From: Bacteroidales bacterium
Lineage (GTDB): Bacteria > Bacteroidota > Bacteroidia > Bacteroidales > Bacteroidaceae
NCBI GenBank assembly: GCA_022784065.1
Contig: JALFUO010000030.1
Span: 1-35,380, forward strand
Length of the DNA: 35,380 nt
Direction of reading: 5' to 3'
Positions 16,517-26,031 of the stretch are shown piece after piece. The position numbers and the translations under genes were made by a program. The notes beneath the pieces are model-generated. The model ran no database searches and was not told the DNA's origin. It worked only from the letters and a program-made list of their open reading frames with translations. Position 1 is the first letter of the stretch, and each line of letters begins with the position of its first letter.

Positions 16517-17653
16517 ATGTCACAGCTTTTTTTGCAACAATATTGGTGGTTTCTTGTCAGCCTGCTGGGCGGGCTGCTCGTGTTCCTGCTGTTCGTTCAA
16601 GGCGGCGGCAGCCTAATCTTCTGCGTGGGGCATACGCCCGAAGAGCGCAGCCGGCTCGTAGGCGCCACGGGGCGCAAGTGGGAAATCACGTTTACGACGC
16701 TCGTCACCTTCGGCGGCGCATTCTTCGCCTCCTTCCCCCTGTTTTACAGCACGAGCTTCGGCGGTGCGTACTGGGTGTGGATGCTTATCCTCTGCTGTTT
16801 CGTGCTGCAAGCCGTGAGCTATGAGTTCCAGGCCAAGCAAGGCGCTTGGCTGAGCCAAAAGTCATGGCGGCGCGTGCTGGCAGTGAGCGGCCTGCTCGCT
16901 CCGCTGCTCATCGGTATGGCGGTAGGCACGTTCTTCAACGGCGCGGCGTTCACGGTAGACAAAAGCGCTATCGGCACACTGCCCGGCACAGACTGCTTGC
17001 CCGTCATCAGCCGTTGGGCGAACTGCTGGCACGGCCTGGACGCACTGGCCAACCCTTGGAACTGGGTGCTGGGCTTGGCAGTAATGTTCCTCGCCCGCGT
17101 GCTGGGTGCCATGTATATGGTGAATAATCTCGACGGCGAGGAAACCCTGCGCGCGCGGCTGCGCCGCAGAATGCTCATAGACGGCGTGCCATTCGCCCTG
17201 CTCTTCGTGGCGTTCTTGGCGCACGTGCTCACGATGGACGGCCTCGCCAGCAATCCTGAAACGGGCATCATCGCCGCCGAACCTTTCAAGTATCTGCACA
17301 ACGCCCTCGCCCTGCCAGCAGTGACCGCCACTTTGCTGATAGGCGCGGTGCTGGTGCTCGCGGGCATGGCCTTGACCTGGTTGCGCCCTGGCTTCGTGCG
17401 CGGCATCTGGCTTTCCGGCACGGGCACGGTGCTCGCCGTACTCGGCCTGCTGCTCCTCGCCGGACTCAACAACACTGCCTATTATCCCTCGACCGCCAAC
17501 CCCGCCTGCTCGCTCACCATCGCGAACAGTTCCTCGGGACTGTTCACGCTGCAAGTGATGTCGGCAGTTTCGCTACTCATTCCCTTCGTGCTGGCATATA
17601 TATTCTATGCGTGGCGCGCGATTGACAAGGGCGGGAAACAAACAAATTATTGA
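16517..17653 (+). CDS. cydB: Cytochrome bd quinol oxidase subunit II
   Basis: CydB is the structural partner of CydA. The 378-aa product is strongly hydrophobic with about eight to nine membrane helices. It opens with LQQYWWFLVSLLGGLLVFLLFVQGG, typical of CydB, and carries conserved WEITFTTLVTFGGAFFASFPLFYSTSFGGAYW in the second helix region and NNTAYYPS near the C-terminus. The C-terminal tail is short and basic (RAIDKGGKQTNY). Start ATG at 16517, 16 bp after repeat C4. The next plus-strand gene, mutS, is 407 bp away and has its own promoters, so cydB ends this operon. Confidence 0.96.
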   Translation: MSQLFLQQYWWFLVSLLGGLLVFLLFVQGGGSLIFCVGHTPEERSRLVGATGRKWEITFTTLVTFGGAFFASFPLFYSTSFGGAYWVWMLILCCFVLQAVSYEFQAKQGAWLSQKSWRRVLAVSGLLAPLLIGMAVGTFFNGAAFTVDKSAIGTLPGTDCLPVISRWANCWHGLDALANPWNWVLGLAVMFLARVLGAMYMVNNLDGEETLRARLRRRMLIDGVPFALLFVAFLAHVLTMDGLASNPETGIIAAEPFKYLHNALALPAVTATLLIGAVLVLAGMALTWLRPGFVRGIWLSGTGTVLAVLGLLLLAGLNNTAYYPSTANPACSLTIANSSSGLFTLQVMSAVSLLIPFVLAYIFYAWRAIDKGGKQTNY

Positions 17654-17683
17654 TATTGTTGGTTGAATAAATTGCAACATTTG

Positions 17684-17743
17684 TGCAAGGCGAGTGCAGA
17701 GGCCAAGTTTACTTAGGCTCTGCCGGGCGCAGCCAAAAATCTC
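17684..17743 (-). repeat. Family B repeat, copy B3 (diverged, reverse orientation)
   Basis: Read on the minus strand it begins GAGATTTTTGGCTGCGCC and ends CTCTGCACTCGCCTTGCAC, recognisably related to the copies at 20.7 and 23.6 kb. It folds into a hairpin with a different inner stem from the other two copies (see findings). It lies 30 bp after the cydB stop. Confidence 0.65.
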
Positions 17744-17784
17744 AAAGCAAAATGTCGAGAAAAGGAGCATGAATACGAAAACGT

Positions 17785-17822
17785 TTTTGTCCACGAATTG
17801 CCATTGCAGTTCGTGGACAAAA
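17785..17822. other. Perfect 13-bp inverted repeat in the cydB-mutS gap
   Basis: TTTTGTCCACGAA at 17785-17797 pairs perfectly with 17810-17822 around a 12-nt loop. No T-run follows outside the stem, so it is not a standard terminator, although the stem itself ends in T and A tracts. The rest of the 407-bp gap (17654-18060) holds repeat B3 and two promoter-like sites. I see no gene in it. Confidence 0.6.
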
Positions 17823-17932
17823 TGATTACAAATGTATCCCTCATTCGCGAGACGCCGTTTGCATTTTGTCTAAGATATAAAGTTGAAGAGTTCGCGTAAT
17901 AAGGGAGGTTCGTGTGAGTGCCAGAATCTCCT

Positions 17933-18001
17933 TATATTTGCCGTTTTATTCAAAAAACCAATAGTAAAAGAGCACTTTCAAGCGGGAAAAGCGTATTTTT
18001 G
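17933..18001 (+). promoter_or_regulatory. mutS: Tandem promoter-like sites for mutS
   Basis: TATATTTG (17933-17940) and TATTTTTG (17994-18001) both match the -7 consensus. The second is 59 bp upstream of the mutS ATG, with a TTTC about 19 bp before it at the -33 position. Confidence 0.55.
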
Positions 18002-18060
18002 CAAAAAGAAGGCGCTTGTTCGTTTTTTTGGCGTCTACCCGTCTACCCAATAATAAAAAT

Positions 18061-20679
18061 ATGCCAGAGGAAACACTCACGCCGATGATGAAGCAGTTTT
18101 ATGACCTCAAGGCCAAAAACCCTGATGCCATTCTGCTGTTCCGCTGCGGCGACTTTTACGAAACATATGCTTCCGACGCCGTGACGGCGGCGGGCGTGCT
18201 GGGCATCACGCTCACGCGCCGCAGCAACAAAGGCAGCGGGCCTGCAACAGAGATGGCGGGCTTTCCCTTCCACGCGCTCGACACTTATCTGCCGCGCCTT
18301 ATCCGCGCAGGTTTCCGCGTGGCCATCTGCGACCAGTTGGAAGACCCGAAGCTCACGAAGAAACTCGTGAAGCGCGGCATCACGGAGCTCGTGACGCCGG
18401 GCGTGGCAATGGCGGACAACGTGCTCAACGCGAAAGAAAACAATTTCCTCTGTGCCATTCACTTCGGCGCGGCGGCCGTGGGCTTGTCGCTGCTCGACAT
18501 CTCAACGGGCGAGTTTCTCGTGGCAGAGGGGCGGGCGGAATATATCGACAAGCTCTTGAGCGGCTTTGCGCCGAAAGAGGTGCTGGTGCAGCGCGGCAGC
18601 AAGGCCCGCTTCACGCAGATGTTCGGCACGCGCTTCTTTATCTTTGAGGTAGACGACTGGGCCTTCACGGGCAACACGCCGCGCGAGAAGCTGCTGAAGC
18701 ATTTCGAGGTGAAAAACCTCAAAGGCTTCGGCGTGGAACACTTGAAAGATGCCACGGTGGCGGCAGGCGTTATCCTCTGCTACCTCGACATGACGCAGCA
18801 CACGCACATCGGCCACATCACCTCCCTGCGCCGCATTGAGGAAGACCGCTACGTGCGCCTCGACAAGTTCACCGTCCGCAATCTCGAATTGGTAGAACCG
18901 ATGTGCGAGGGCGGCGCTTCTCTCTTCTCCGTCATCGACCGCACGCTCACGCCGATGGGCGCAAGGCTGCTGCATCGCTGGGTGCTCTTTCCCTTGCGGG
19001 CGGTGGGCGACATCGTGCAGCGGCAAAACGGCGTGGAGCATTTCTTCCGCGAGCCGGAGTTTCGCGACCTCTGCGAAATGGAACTGCCGAAGGTGGGCGA
19101 TATGGAGCGCATCGTGTCGAAAGTGGCCACGGGGCGCGTCAATCCGCGCGAGTTGCAGCAGCTGCGAGGTGCGCTCGAAAGCACGGCGCTGCTGAAATAT
19201 GCCTGCACGCATTCCGACGACCCCTCTATCAAGAAAATCGGCGAGCGGCTCAACCCGCTGCCAGAGTTGCGCGAGCGCATCGGCAAGACCCTCACCACCG
19301 ACCCGCCCATACTCGTGGCGAAGGGCGGCGTGATTACTTCCGGCGTGAGCGAAGAGCTGGACGAGCTGCGCAACATTTCTTCCTCCGGCAAGGACTATCT
19401 TCTGAAAATACAGCAGCGCGAAAGCGACGCTACGGGCATTCCGAGCCTGAAAATCGGATTTAACAACGTGTTCGGTTATTACATCGAGGTGCGCAATAAC
19501 TATAAGGCGCAAGTGCCCGCCGACTGGGTGCGCAAGCAGACGCTCGCGCAGGCCGAACGCTACATCACGCAGGAACTGAAAGAATACGAGGAGAAGATAT
19601 TAGGGGCTGAGGACAAAATTCTTGCGCTCGAAACGGAACTCTATGCACAATTGCTGAATTACGTAGGCAGCTACATCGCTCCCTTGCAGGAAGATGCCGC
19701 CGCGCTTTCCACGCTCGACTGCCTGCAATCGCTCGCGGCCGTGGCCCGCGAACGGCGTTACGTGCGCCCGGCGGTGGACGAAAGCCTCGCCATCGACATT
19801 CGGCAGGGACGGCACCCCGTGATTGAAACGTTGATGCCGATCGGCGAGGAATATGTGGCAAACGACGTGATGCTCAACACCACGACGCAGCAAATCATCA
19901 TCGTGACCGGCCCGAACATGGCAGGTAAGAGTGCCCTGCTCCGCCAAACGGCACTCATCACGCTCTTGGCGCAAATGGGCTCGTTCGTGCCTGCCGACAG
20001 CGCAACTATCGGCGTGGTAGACAAAATATTCACCCGCGTGGGGGCGAGCGACAATATCTCGCTCGGCGAGAGCACCTTTATGGTGGAGATGAACGAGGCG
20101 GCAAATATCATGAACAACCTGAGCGAGCGCAGCCTCGTGCTCTTCGACGAACTCGGGCGCGGCACGTCGACCTACGACGGCATCTCCATAGCATGGGCCA
20201 TTGTGGAATATATCCACGAGAACCCGAGGGCGCACGCCCGTACGCTTTTCGCCACGCACTATCACGAGCTCAACGAAATGGAGCGCCTCTTCCCGCGCGT
20301 CAAGAACTGGAACGTCTCGGTGCGCGAGGTGAACAACCGCGTGGTGTTTCTGCGCAAATTGCAGCCGGGCGGTTCGGAGCACTCTTTCGGCATACATGTG
20401 GCCCGCCTCGCGGGTATGCCCGCCTCAATCGTGAAGCGTGCCAACCAAATCCTGCACGACCTCGAAAGCGCGGGGGCGAAGGCGGGAAGCAACCTGCCCA
20501 AGGGAGAAAGCATCTCGCAGGTTGATACCACCACGGGCACGCAACTGAGTTTCTTCCAACTCGACGACCCCGTGCTCAAACAGATACGCGACGAGCTGCT
20601 GCACATCGACGTGAACAACCTCACGCCGCTCGAAGCCCTCAATAAGCTCAACGACATCAAGCGCATCCTTAAAGGATAA
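18061..20679 (+). CDS. mutS: DNA mismatch repair protein MutS
   Basis: MutS recognises base mismatches and starts mismatch repair. I chose the ATG at 18061 (872 aa); the frame is open to a TTG at 18016, but that lies in the promoter leader. The mismatch-reading motif is at residues 32-34 (Phe-Tyr-Glu in RCGDFYETY). The Walker A motif GPNMAGKS is at 617-624, the Walker B and signature are [16 protein letters not shown], and the ATPase histidine region is [11 protein letters not shown]. The C-terminus has the short helical tail of MutS1 proteins. The Asp in place of the usual Met/Lys before FYE is within family variation. nadA follows 136 bp downstream on the same strand. Confidence 0.97.
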   Translation: MPEETLTPMMKQFYDLKAKNPDAILLFRCGDFYETYASDAVTAAGVLGITLTRRSNKGSGPATEMAGFPFHALDTYLPRLIRAGFRVAICDQLEDPKLTKKLVKRGITELVTPGVAMADNVLNAKENNFLCAIHFGAAAVGLSLLDISTGEFLVAEGRAEYIDKLLSGFAPKEVLVQRGSKARFTQMFGTRFFIFEVDDWAFTGNTPREKLLKHFEVKNLKGFGVEHLKDATVAAGVILCYLDMTQHTHIGHITSLRRIEEDRYVRLDKFTVRNLELVEPMCEGGASLFSVIDRTLTPMGARLLHRWVLFPLRAVGDIVQRQNGVEHFFREPEFRDLCEMELPKVGDMERIVSKVATGRVNPRELQQLRGALESTALLKYACTHSDDPSIKKIGERLNPLPELRERIGKTLTTDPPILVAKGGVITSGVSEELDELRNISSSGKDYLLKIQQRESDATGIPSLKIGFNNVFGYYIEVRNNYKAQVPADWVRKQTLAQAERYITQELKEYEEKILGAEDKILALETELYAQLLNYVGSYIAPLQEDAAALSTLDCLQSLAAVARERRYVRPAVDESLAIDIRQGRHPVIETLMPIGEEYVANDVMLNTTTQQIIIVTGPNMAGKSALLRQTALITLLAQMGSFVPADSATIGVVDKIFTRVGASDNISLGESTFMVEMNEAANIMNNLSERSLVLFDELGRGTSTYDGISIAWAIVEYIHENPRAHARTLFATHYHELNEMERLFPRVKNWNVSVREVNNRVVFLRKLQPGGSEHSFGIHVARLAGMPASIVKRANQILHDLESAGAKAGSNLPKGESISQVDTTTGTQLSFFQLDDPVLKQIRDELLHIDVNNLTPLEALNKLNDIKRILKG

Positions 20680-20680
20680 A

Positions 20681-20792
20681 GTTTACTCGTCTACTTCGTG
20701 ATTTTCGGCTGCGCTCGGCATAGCCCGAACAAGTTCGGCTCTGCGCTCGCTTGCACGAAAATCTCCTCGTTTACTAAAAAACTCGTCTACTA
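20681..20792 (+). repeat. Family C arm units (C5) split by a family B copy (B1)
   Basis: GTTTACTCGTCTACT starts at 20681. Family B copy B1 (20700-20766, GATTTTCGGCTGC...GAAAATCTCC) then interrupts it, and CTCGTTTACTAAAAAACTCGTCTACT resumes. B1 has the imperfect dyad around CCGAACAAGTTCGG. B1 and B2 (23611-23677) differ at only four of 67 positions. The site lies between mutS and nadA. Confidence 0.8.
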
Positions 20793-20815
20793 TATATATA
20801 ATATTGTATATCCCT

Positions 20816-21814
20816 ATGACCGCAATTAAAGAAACTTGGAAAACGCTCGGCTATATCGACGAGCCTGTGCCCGAAGGCATAGACCTCAAAGCCGAAATCC
20901 GCAAATTGTGCCAAGAAAAAAATGCCATAATCCTGGCACACTATTATACCGAAGGCGTTATTCAGGACATCGCCGACTTTATCGGCGACAGCCTCGCCCT
21001 GGCACGCAAGGCTGCCAAGACTGACGCGGACATCATCGTGATGTGCGGCGTGCACTTCATGGGCGAAACCAACAAAATTCTCTGTCCCGAAAAGAAAGTT
21101 CTCATTCCCGACCTCAACGCCACCTGCTCGCTGGCGGAAAGCTGTCCGGCAAAGGAGTTCGCCGAATTTGTGCACGGCCACCCCGACCATACGGTGATTT
21201 CCTACGTCAATACCTCCGCTGCCACCAAGGCTGTGACGGACGTTGTGGTCACCTCCGGCAACGCCAAGCAGATTGTGGAGAGTTTTCCGAAGGACGAGAA
21301 GATTATCTTCGGCCCCGACCGCAACCTCGGCGCATACATCAACAGCATCACGGGGCGCAACATGCTCCTCTGGGACGGCGCGTGCCACGTGCACGCACGC
21401 TTTTCGGTGGAAAAGCTCGTTGCGCTCAAGCAGCAATATCCCGAAGCCAAGGTGCTGGTACACCCCGAGTGCAGGGGCCCGATTGTGAAACTGGCAGACG
21501 TGGTGGGGTCTACCGCCGCCTTGCTCAAATATGCCGTAAACGCCGACACGAAGACCTTCCTCGTGGTGACGGAAAGCGGCATCTTGCACGAAATGCAGAA
21601 GCAATGCCCCGACAAGCAGTTCATACCCGTGCCGCCCGACGACAGCACCTGCGGCTGCAACGAATGTAACTTCATGAAGCTCGTGACGCTCAAGAAGGTC
21701 TACAACACCCTGCGCTACGAATGGCCCACAGTGGAAGTGCCTGCCGACATCGCCAAGGCAGCCGTGCGCCCCATCAACCGTATGCTGCAACTCTCGGAGC
21801 AGCTCGGGCTGTAA
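20816..21814 (+). CDS. nadA: Quinolinate synthase NadA
   Basis: NadA condenses iminoaspartate with dihydroxyacetone phosphate to quinolinate in NAD synthesis, using an oxygen-sensitive [4Fe-4S] cluster. The ATG at 20816 gives 332 aa; an in-frame TTG at 20804 is less likely. Cys77 in VMCGVHFMGE matches the first cluster ligand. Other conserved cysteines are in VHPECRGP (Cys219) and in the C-terminal STCGCNECNFMKL. The N-terminal ILAHYYTEGVIQDIADFIGDSL holds the conserved His and Tyr of the active site, and VGSTAALLKYA is the usual last repeat motif. The partners nadB and nadC are not adjacent. Confidence 0.96.
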   Translation: MTAIKETWKTLGYIDEPVPEGIDLKAEIRKLCQEKNAIILAHYYTEGVIQDIADFIGDSLALARKAAKTDADIIVMCGVHFMGETNKILCPEKKVLIPDLNATCSLAESCPAKEFAEFVHGHPDHTVISYVNTSAATKAVTDVVVTSGNAKQIVESFPKDEKIIFGPDRNLGAYINSITGRNMLLWDGACHVHARFSVEKLVALKQQYPEAKVLVHPECRGPIVKLADVVGSTAALLKYAVNADTKTFLVVTESGILHEMQKQCPDKQFIPVPPDDSTCGCNECNFMKLVTLKKVYNTLRYEWPTVEVPADIAKAAVRPINRMLQLSEQLGL

Positions 21815-21817
21815 GAG

Positions 21818-21838
21818 TTTTAGTAAACCCGTCTACAA
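21818..21838 (+). repeat. Family C remnant C8 (two ends only)
   Basis: TTTAGTAAAC is followed after two bases by GTCTAC. These are the left and right ends of family C with everything between deleted. It lies 4 bp after the nadA stop, in the nadA-GH20 spacer. Confidence 0.6.
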
Positions 21839-21875
21839 AATAATATCAATAGAAATCTATCCCTTATCCTTTACC

Positions 21876-23519
21876 ATGAAGACACGCTTTTTCCTTTTGG
21901 CGACCCTGCTTTATATCTGCCAGGCCGCGAGTGCGGCCGTTCCCTCGCTTTCGCTCATTCCGCTGCCCGAGCATATGGAGCAGTGCGACGGCACGAGCAG
22001 TTTCGCGAAGAAATTTACCATACGCCTGGACTCGAAAGCTTCGGCAGAGGTTGAGGCTGTGGTGAGCCGTTTCTCCCATGAGTTTTGCACCGCCACGGCC
22101 ATGGACGTGCAGCGCACGAAGAAGAGTTCCGCCACGATGACGCTCTCGCTCGATGCAGCCTTGGCAAGCGAGGCATATACGCTCGAAGTGGCGGGCGGCA
22201 AGGTGCGCATCTCGGCTGCACAGCCTGCCGGTTTCTTCTATGCCCTTCAAACTTTCAAGCAGCTGTTTCCCCGCTCCGTCATGGCAGGGCAGCCCTGCAC
22301 GGACATCAAAACGGTTTGGACCGTCCCCGACGTGCGCATCAGCGATGCCCCGCGCTTTGCCTGGCGCGGCTTCATGCTCGATGAGGGCCGCCATTTCTAT
22401 GGAAAAGAAGCCATAAAGCGCGTGCTCGACTTGATGTCGGTTTATAAAATGAACCGCTTCCACTGGCATCTGACCGAAGACCAAGGCTGGCGCGTAGAAA
22501 TAAAGAAATATCCGCGCCTCACGGAAGTGGGCGCATGGCGCAACAGCAAGGTGCTCGGCTGGGGCGACGTTAAGCCCGACGGGCAGCGTTACGGCGGCTT
22601 TTATACGCACGAAGATGTCAAGGAGATAGTGGCTTATGCCGCCGCGCGTTTCATTGAGATTGTTCCCGAAGTGGACATTCCGGGCCATTCGCAGGCCGCC
22701 GTTGCGGCTTATCCCGAGTTTCTTGCCTGCGACCCCGAGCAGCCGCACGAGGTGTGGCTGTGGCAGGGCGTTTCGGCCGACGTGATCAATGTGGCGGAGC
22801 CGCGCGCCGTGCAGTTTGCCTGCGACGTGATTGACGAGCTCGCCGCGCTTTTCCCCTTCGGCTACATTCATCTCGGCGGCGACGAATGTCCCACGGACAA
22901 GTGGGAGCGCAACGCGCTGTGCCAGGCGCGTCTGAAAGAGATAGGCTCTGAAAAGTATCGCGACCTGCAAATCGACTTTTATCATAAATTGCAGCAGCAC
23001 ATCGCCCGGCAGCCGCTGGAAAAGCAGCGCAAGCTGATTTTCTGGAACGAAGTGTTGCACGGCAACACGCAGCCGCTTGGCAAGGACATCGCCATAATGG
23101 CTTGGATTGGCGCGGACGGCGCGGCACGCGATGCCGCAGGCCGCGGGTTCAACACAATCCTTTCGCCGCAAATTCCCTATTACATCAATCGCCGCCAGTC
23201 GCCGCTCGCCACGGAGCCGCGCTCGCAGGGCCACGGCACGGAGACCGTAGAGGCAGTATATAATTATGTGCCCGCCAAAGATGTGCCTGCCGATTTGCAA
23301 GCAAAATATCTCGGCGTGCAGGCCAATTTCTGGACGGAATGGGTAGAGGATGCGGCAACGGTGGAGTATCTGATGATGCCGCGCCTCGCCGCCGTGGCCG
23401 AAGCGGGCTGGACGCCGCAGCCGCGCCGCTCCTATCCCGATTTCCTCAATCGCCTGCAAGGCGAAGCAGAGCTTTACGAACTGATGGGCGTAAGCTATGG
23501 CAAGCATGTTTTTGAGTAA
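21876..23519 (+). CDS. GH20 beta-N-acetylhexosaminidase, exported
   Basis: This enzyme removes terminal beta-linked GlcNAc or GalNAc from glycans by substrate-assisted catalysis. The 547-aa product starts with a signal peptide (FFLLATLLYICQAASA, cleavage likely after ASA), so it acts in the periplasm or beyond. The N-terminal GH20b-type domain runs to about residue 150. The catalytic barrel begins at FAWRGFMLDEGRHF and carries NRFHWHLTEDQGWRVEIKKYP. The catalytic pair is Asp336-Glu337 in HLGGDECPTDKW, and the late Trp motif is QANFWTEWV. The final residues VFE and the stop are encoded by repeat C6, so the 3' end was shaped by the repeat. An MFS transporter and GH130 follow. Confidence 0.95.
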   Translation: MKTRFFLLATLLYICQAASAAVPSLSLIPLPEHMEQCDGTSSFAKKFTIRLDSKASAEVEAVVSRFSHEFCTATAMDVQRTKKSSATMTLSLDAALASEAYTLEVAGGKVRISAAQPAGFFYALQTFKQLFPRSVMAGQPCTDIKTVWTVPDVRISDAPRFAWRGFMLDEGRHFYGKEAIKRVLDLMSVYKMNRFHWHLTEDQGWRVEIKKYPRLTEVGAWRNSKVLGWGDVKPDGQRYGGFYTHEDVKEIVAYAAARFIEIVPEVDIPGHSQAAVAAYPEFLACDPEQPHEVWLWQGVSADVINVAEPRAVQFACDVIDELAALFPFGYIHLGGDECPTDKWERNALCQARLKEIGSEKYRDLQIDFYHKLQQHIARQPLEKQRKLIFWNEVLHGNTQPLGKDIAIMAWIGADGAARDAAGRGFNTILSPQIPYYINRRQSPLATEPRSQGHGTETVEAVYNYVPAKDVPADLQAKYLGVQANFWTEWVEDAATVEYLMMPRLAAVAEAGWTPQPRRSYPDFLNRLQGEAELYELMGVSYGKHVFE

Positions 23520-23697
23520 ACAAGTAAACGAGTAAACAAGTAAACGAGACAAGTTTCTCGTATAGAACAATTACCAAGACATTTCTATCTCGTCTACTCG
23601 TTTTCTTTGAGATTTTCGGCTGCACTCGGCATAGCCCGAACAAGTTCGGCTCTGCTCTCGATTGCACGAAAATTTCCTTGTAAACTCGTCTACTAAA
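23509..23697 (+). repeat. Family C composite repeat C6 with a nested family B copy (B2)
   Basis: The first unit GTTTTTGA (23509-23516) lies inside the GH20 coding end. It is followed in register by GTAAACAA, GTAAACGA, GTAAACAA and GTAAACGA, then a core starting GACAAGTTTCTC and ending ATCTCG. The right arm CGTCTACTCG is interrupted by family B copy B2 (23611-23677) and resumes as CTTGTAAACTCGTCTACTAAAA. It lies between GH20 and the MFS gene, oriented with transcription. Confidence 0.87.
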
Positions 23698-23721
23698 AAT
23701 GAAATCCTTAAATCCCATACG

Positions 23722-25056
23722 ATGCAAAAAGACGTAGTTTTAGAAAAGAAGAAGCAAAGCCGCAGCCCTATTACGTGGGTGCCGACGGCGTATTTTGCTA
23801 TGGGGCTGCCTTTCGTGGTGCTCAATATGGTGACCGTCCTGATGTTTGAAGGCTTGGGCGTGGACAAGACGCTCATCACGTTCTGGACATCGCTTATCCT
23901 CCTGCCCTACACGCTCAAACCGCTATGGAGCCCGTTCCTCGAATTGTTCAAGACCAAGAAGTTTTGGGTGGTGCTCACGCAAATGGTCTCGGGCGTCACC
24001 TTCGGGCTGGTGGCGTTCTCCCTGGGCTTGCCCAATTTCTTCACCATTGCCATCGCCCTCCTCGCCGTCATCGGTTTCAGCGGCGCCACGCACGACATCG
24101 CCTGCGACGGCGTGTATATGAGCGAGCTGGACGAAGGGCAGCAGGCGGCCTACATCGGTTGGCAGGGCGCATTCTATAATATTGCCAAAATCGTGGCGAC
24201 GGGCGGTTTGGTGTTCTGTGCGGGCAAACTCATCAAGCATTTCGTGGCGGGCGGACAGAGCGAGTTCACCGCCAACCAGTACGCCTGGACCATCATCATC
24301 GCCACGCTCGGCGCCATCATGGTGCTGCTCAGCCTGTACCACTCCCTCATGCTGCCCGGCTCCGCGCCGAGGCGTTGCGTCACGTCGGTGCGCCAAACGG
24401 CCATAGAGTCGTGGGACATGCTGGCAGACTTTTTCAGAAAGAAACACATCGTCTACTACATCTTCTTCATCATTCTCTACCGCTTTGCCGAAGGCTTCGT
24501 GATGAAAATCGTGCCGCTCTTCCTCAAAGCCTCGCGTGCAGAAGGCGGCTTGGGCTTAGATGTCGACACCATCGGACTTTTCTACGGCACTTATGGCGCG
24601 GCAGCCTTTGTGGGCGGTTCTATCCTGGCGGGCTATTTCATCAAGGCCATCGGCCTGCGCCGCGCCTTGTTCATTCTTTGCTGCGCCTTCAATATTCCTT
24701 TCGTCATCTATACAATATTCTCCATCACCCAGCCCACCAACGAGTGGCTAATCTGTTCGGGCATCGTCTTCGAATATTTCGGCTACGGCTTCGGCTTTGT
24801 GGGACTCACGCTCTATATGATGCAGCAGGTGGCTCCGGGCAAGAGCCAAATGGCGCACTACGCCTTTGCCTCGGGCATAATGAACTTGGGCGTGATGCTG
24901 CCGGGCATGATGAGCGGCTGGCTGTGCGAGCAGCTGGGCGTGTGGTTCGACAAGCCCGGAGGCTACGAGCCCTTCTTCATCTTCGTGCTCTTCGCCACCA
25001 TTCCCTCCTTTCTCATCACATATTTCGCACCGTTCAAAGAAACCAACAACCAATAA
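23722..25056 (+). CDS. MFS sugar transporter, probably for mannosyl-GlcNAc
   Basis: This is a 444-aa integral membrane protein of about 12 helices, related in style to AmpG-type major facilitators (PTAYFAMGLPFVVLNMVTVLMFEGLGV near the N-terminus, then SATHDIACDGVYM-like sequence reading GATHDIACDGVYMSELD). I chose the ATG at 23722 (MQKDVVLEKKK); the frame is open upstream through repeat B2, which is not coding. The GH130 gene starts 12 bp after its stop, so the two are translationally close. In Bacteroides a transporter of this kind adjoins the GH130 mannosyl-GlcNAc phosphorylase. On that basis import of Man-beta-1,4-GlcNAc across the inner membrane is the likely job, but the substrate is inferred from context only. 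Confidence 0.85.
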   Translation: MQKDVVLEKKKQSRSPITWVPTAYFAMGLPFVVLNMVTVLMFEGLGVDKTLITFWTSLILLPYTLKPLWSPFLELFKTKKFWVVLTQMVSGVTFGLVAFSLGLPNFFTIAIALLAVIGFSGATHDIACDGVYMSELDEGQQAAYIGWQGAFYNIAKIVATGGLVFCAGKLIKHFVAGGQSEFTANQYAWTIIIATLGAIMVLLSLYHSLMLPGSAPRRCVTSVRQTAIESWDMLADFFRKKHIVYYIFFIILYRFAEGFVMKIVPLFLKASRAEGGLGLDVDTIGLFYGTYGAAAFVGGSILAGYFIKAIGLRRALFILCCAFNIPFVIYTIFSITQPTNEWLICSGIVFEYFGYGFGFVGLTLYMMQQVAPGKSQMAHYAFASGIMNLGVMLPGMMSGWLCEQLGVWFDKPGGYEPFFIFVLFATIPSFLITYFAPFKETNNQ

Positions 25057-25068
25057 ATATCTAATATC

Positions 25069-26025
25069 ATGCTTACCCCCATACCTTGGCAGGAACGTCC
25101 TGCCGGTTCCAAAGACATCATGTGGCGTTACACCGAAAACCCCGTTATCGGCCGCTACGACATTCCCTCTTCCAACAGCATCTTCAACAGCGCCGTGGTG
25201 CGCTTCGGCGATGGCTTTGCCGGCGTGTTCCGCTGCGACAACAAGCGCGTGCAGATGAACATCTTTGCCGGCTTCTCCAAGGACGGCATCCACTGGGACA
25301 TCAACCACGAGCCGATAAAGTTCGTGCCCGGCAATACGGAGATGATCGACAGCGACTACAAATACGACCCGCGCGTGGCTTGGATTGAAGACCGCTACTG
25401 GGTGACCTGGTGCAACGGCTACCACGGCCCCACCATCGGCATTGCCTATACGTTCGACTTCCAGACGTTCTATCAATGCGAAAATGCCTTTCTCCCCTTC
25501 AACCGCAACGGCGTGCTGTTTCCCGAAAAGATTAATGGCAAATACGCCATGCTTTCGCGTCCGAGCGACAGCGGGCACACGCCCTTCGGCGACATTTACA
25601 TCAGTTTCAGTCCCGACATGAAATATTGGGGCGAACACCGCAGCGTGATGAAGACCGTACCCTTTGAGCAGAGCGCATGGCAGTGCCTCAAAATCGGCGC
25701 GGGCACCGTGCCTATCCGCACTGACGAGGGTTGGCTGATGTTCTACCACGGCGTAATCCAGACGTGCAATGGCTTCCGCTACTCTATGGGTGCCGTCCTG
25801 CTCGACCTTGCCGACCCCACGAAGGTGCTGCACCGCTCCATGGAATACCTTCTCGCGCCCGCAGCTCCCTATGAACTTTGCGGCGATGTGCCCAACGTGG
25901 TGTTCCCCTGCGCCGCCCTGCACGAGGGCGACCGCGTGGCCGTTTACTATGGTGCGGCAGATACCTGCGTAGGCATGGCGTTTGGCCATATCTCCGAAAT
26001 CATCGAGTTTTTGAAAAAGCAGTAA
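25069..26025 (+). CDS. GH130 phosphorylase, likely beta-1,4-mannosyl-N-acetylglucosamine phosphorylase
   Basis: GH130 enzymes split beta-mannosides with phosphate. The 318-aa protein has no signal peptide, so it is cytoplasmic, where phosphate and the imported disaccharide meet. It closely resembles what I remember of B. thetaiotaomicron BT1033, which converts Man-beta-1,4-GlcNAc to mannose 1-phosphate and GlcNAc in N-glycan use: [57 protein letters not shown], and a C-terminal [14 protein letters not shown]. These contain the five-bladed propeller motifs. The position between an MFS carrier and a GH92 mannosidase supports this specificity over mannosylglucose or mannan phosphorolysis. Confidence 0.93.
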   Translation: MLTPIPWQERPAGSKDIMWRYTENPVIGRYDIPSSNSIFNSAVVRFGDGFAGVFRCDNKRVQMNIFAGFSKDGIHWDINHEPIKFVPGNTEMIDSDYKYDPRVAWIEDRYWVTWCNGYHGPTIGIAYTFDFQTFYQCENAFLPFNRNGVLFPEKINGKYAMLSRPSDSGHTPFGDIYISFSPDMKYWGEHRSVMKTVPFEQSAWQCLKIGAGTVPIRTDEGWLMFYHGVIQTCNGFRYSMGAVLLDLADPTKVLHRSMEYLLAPAAPYELCGDVPNVVFPCAALHEGDRVAVYYGAADTCVGMAFGHISEIIEFLKKQ

Positions 26026-26031
26026 TTAAAA

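Noticed and set aside
21864-23570. 568-aa open frame opposite GH20
   Set aside because: Antisense to GH20 with no domain signature; its start lies in repeat C6.
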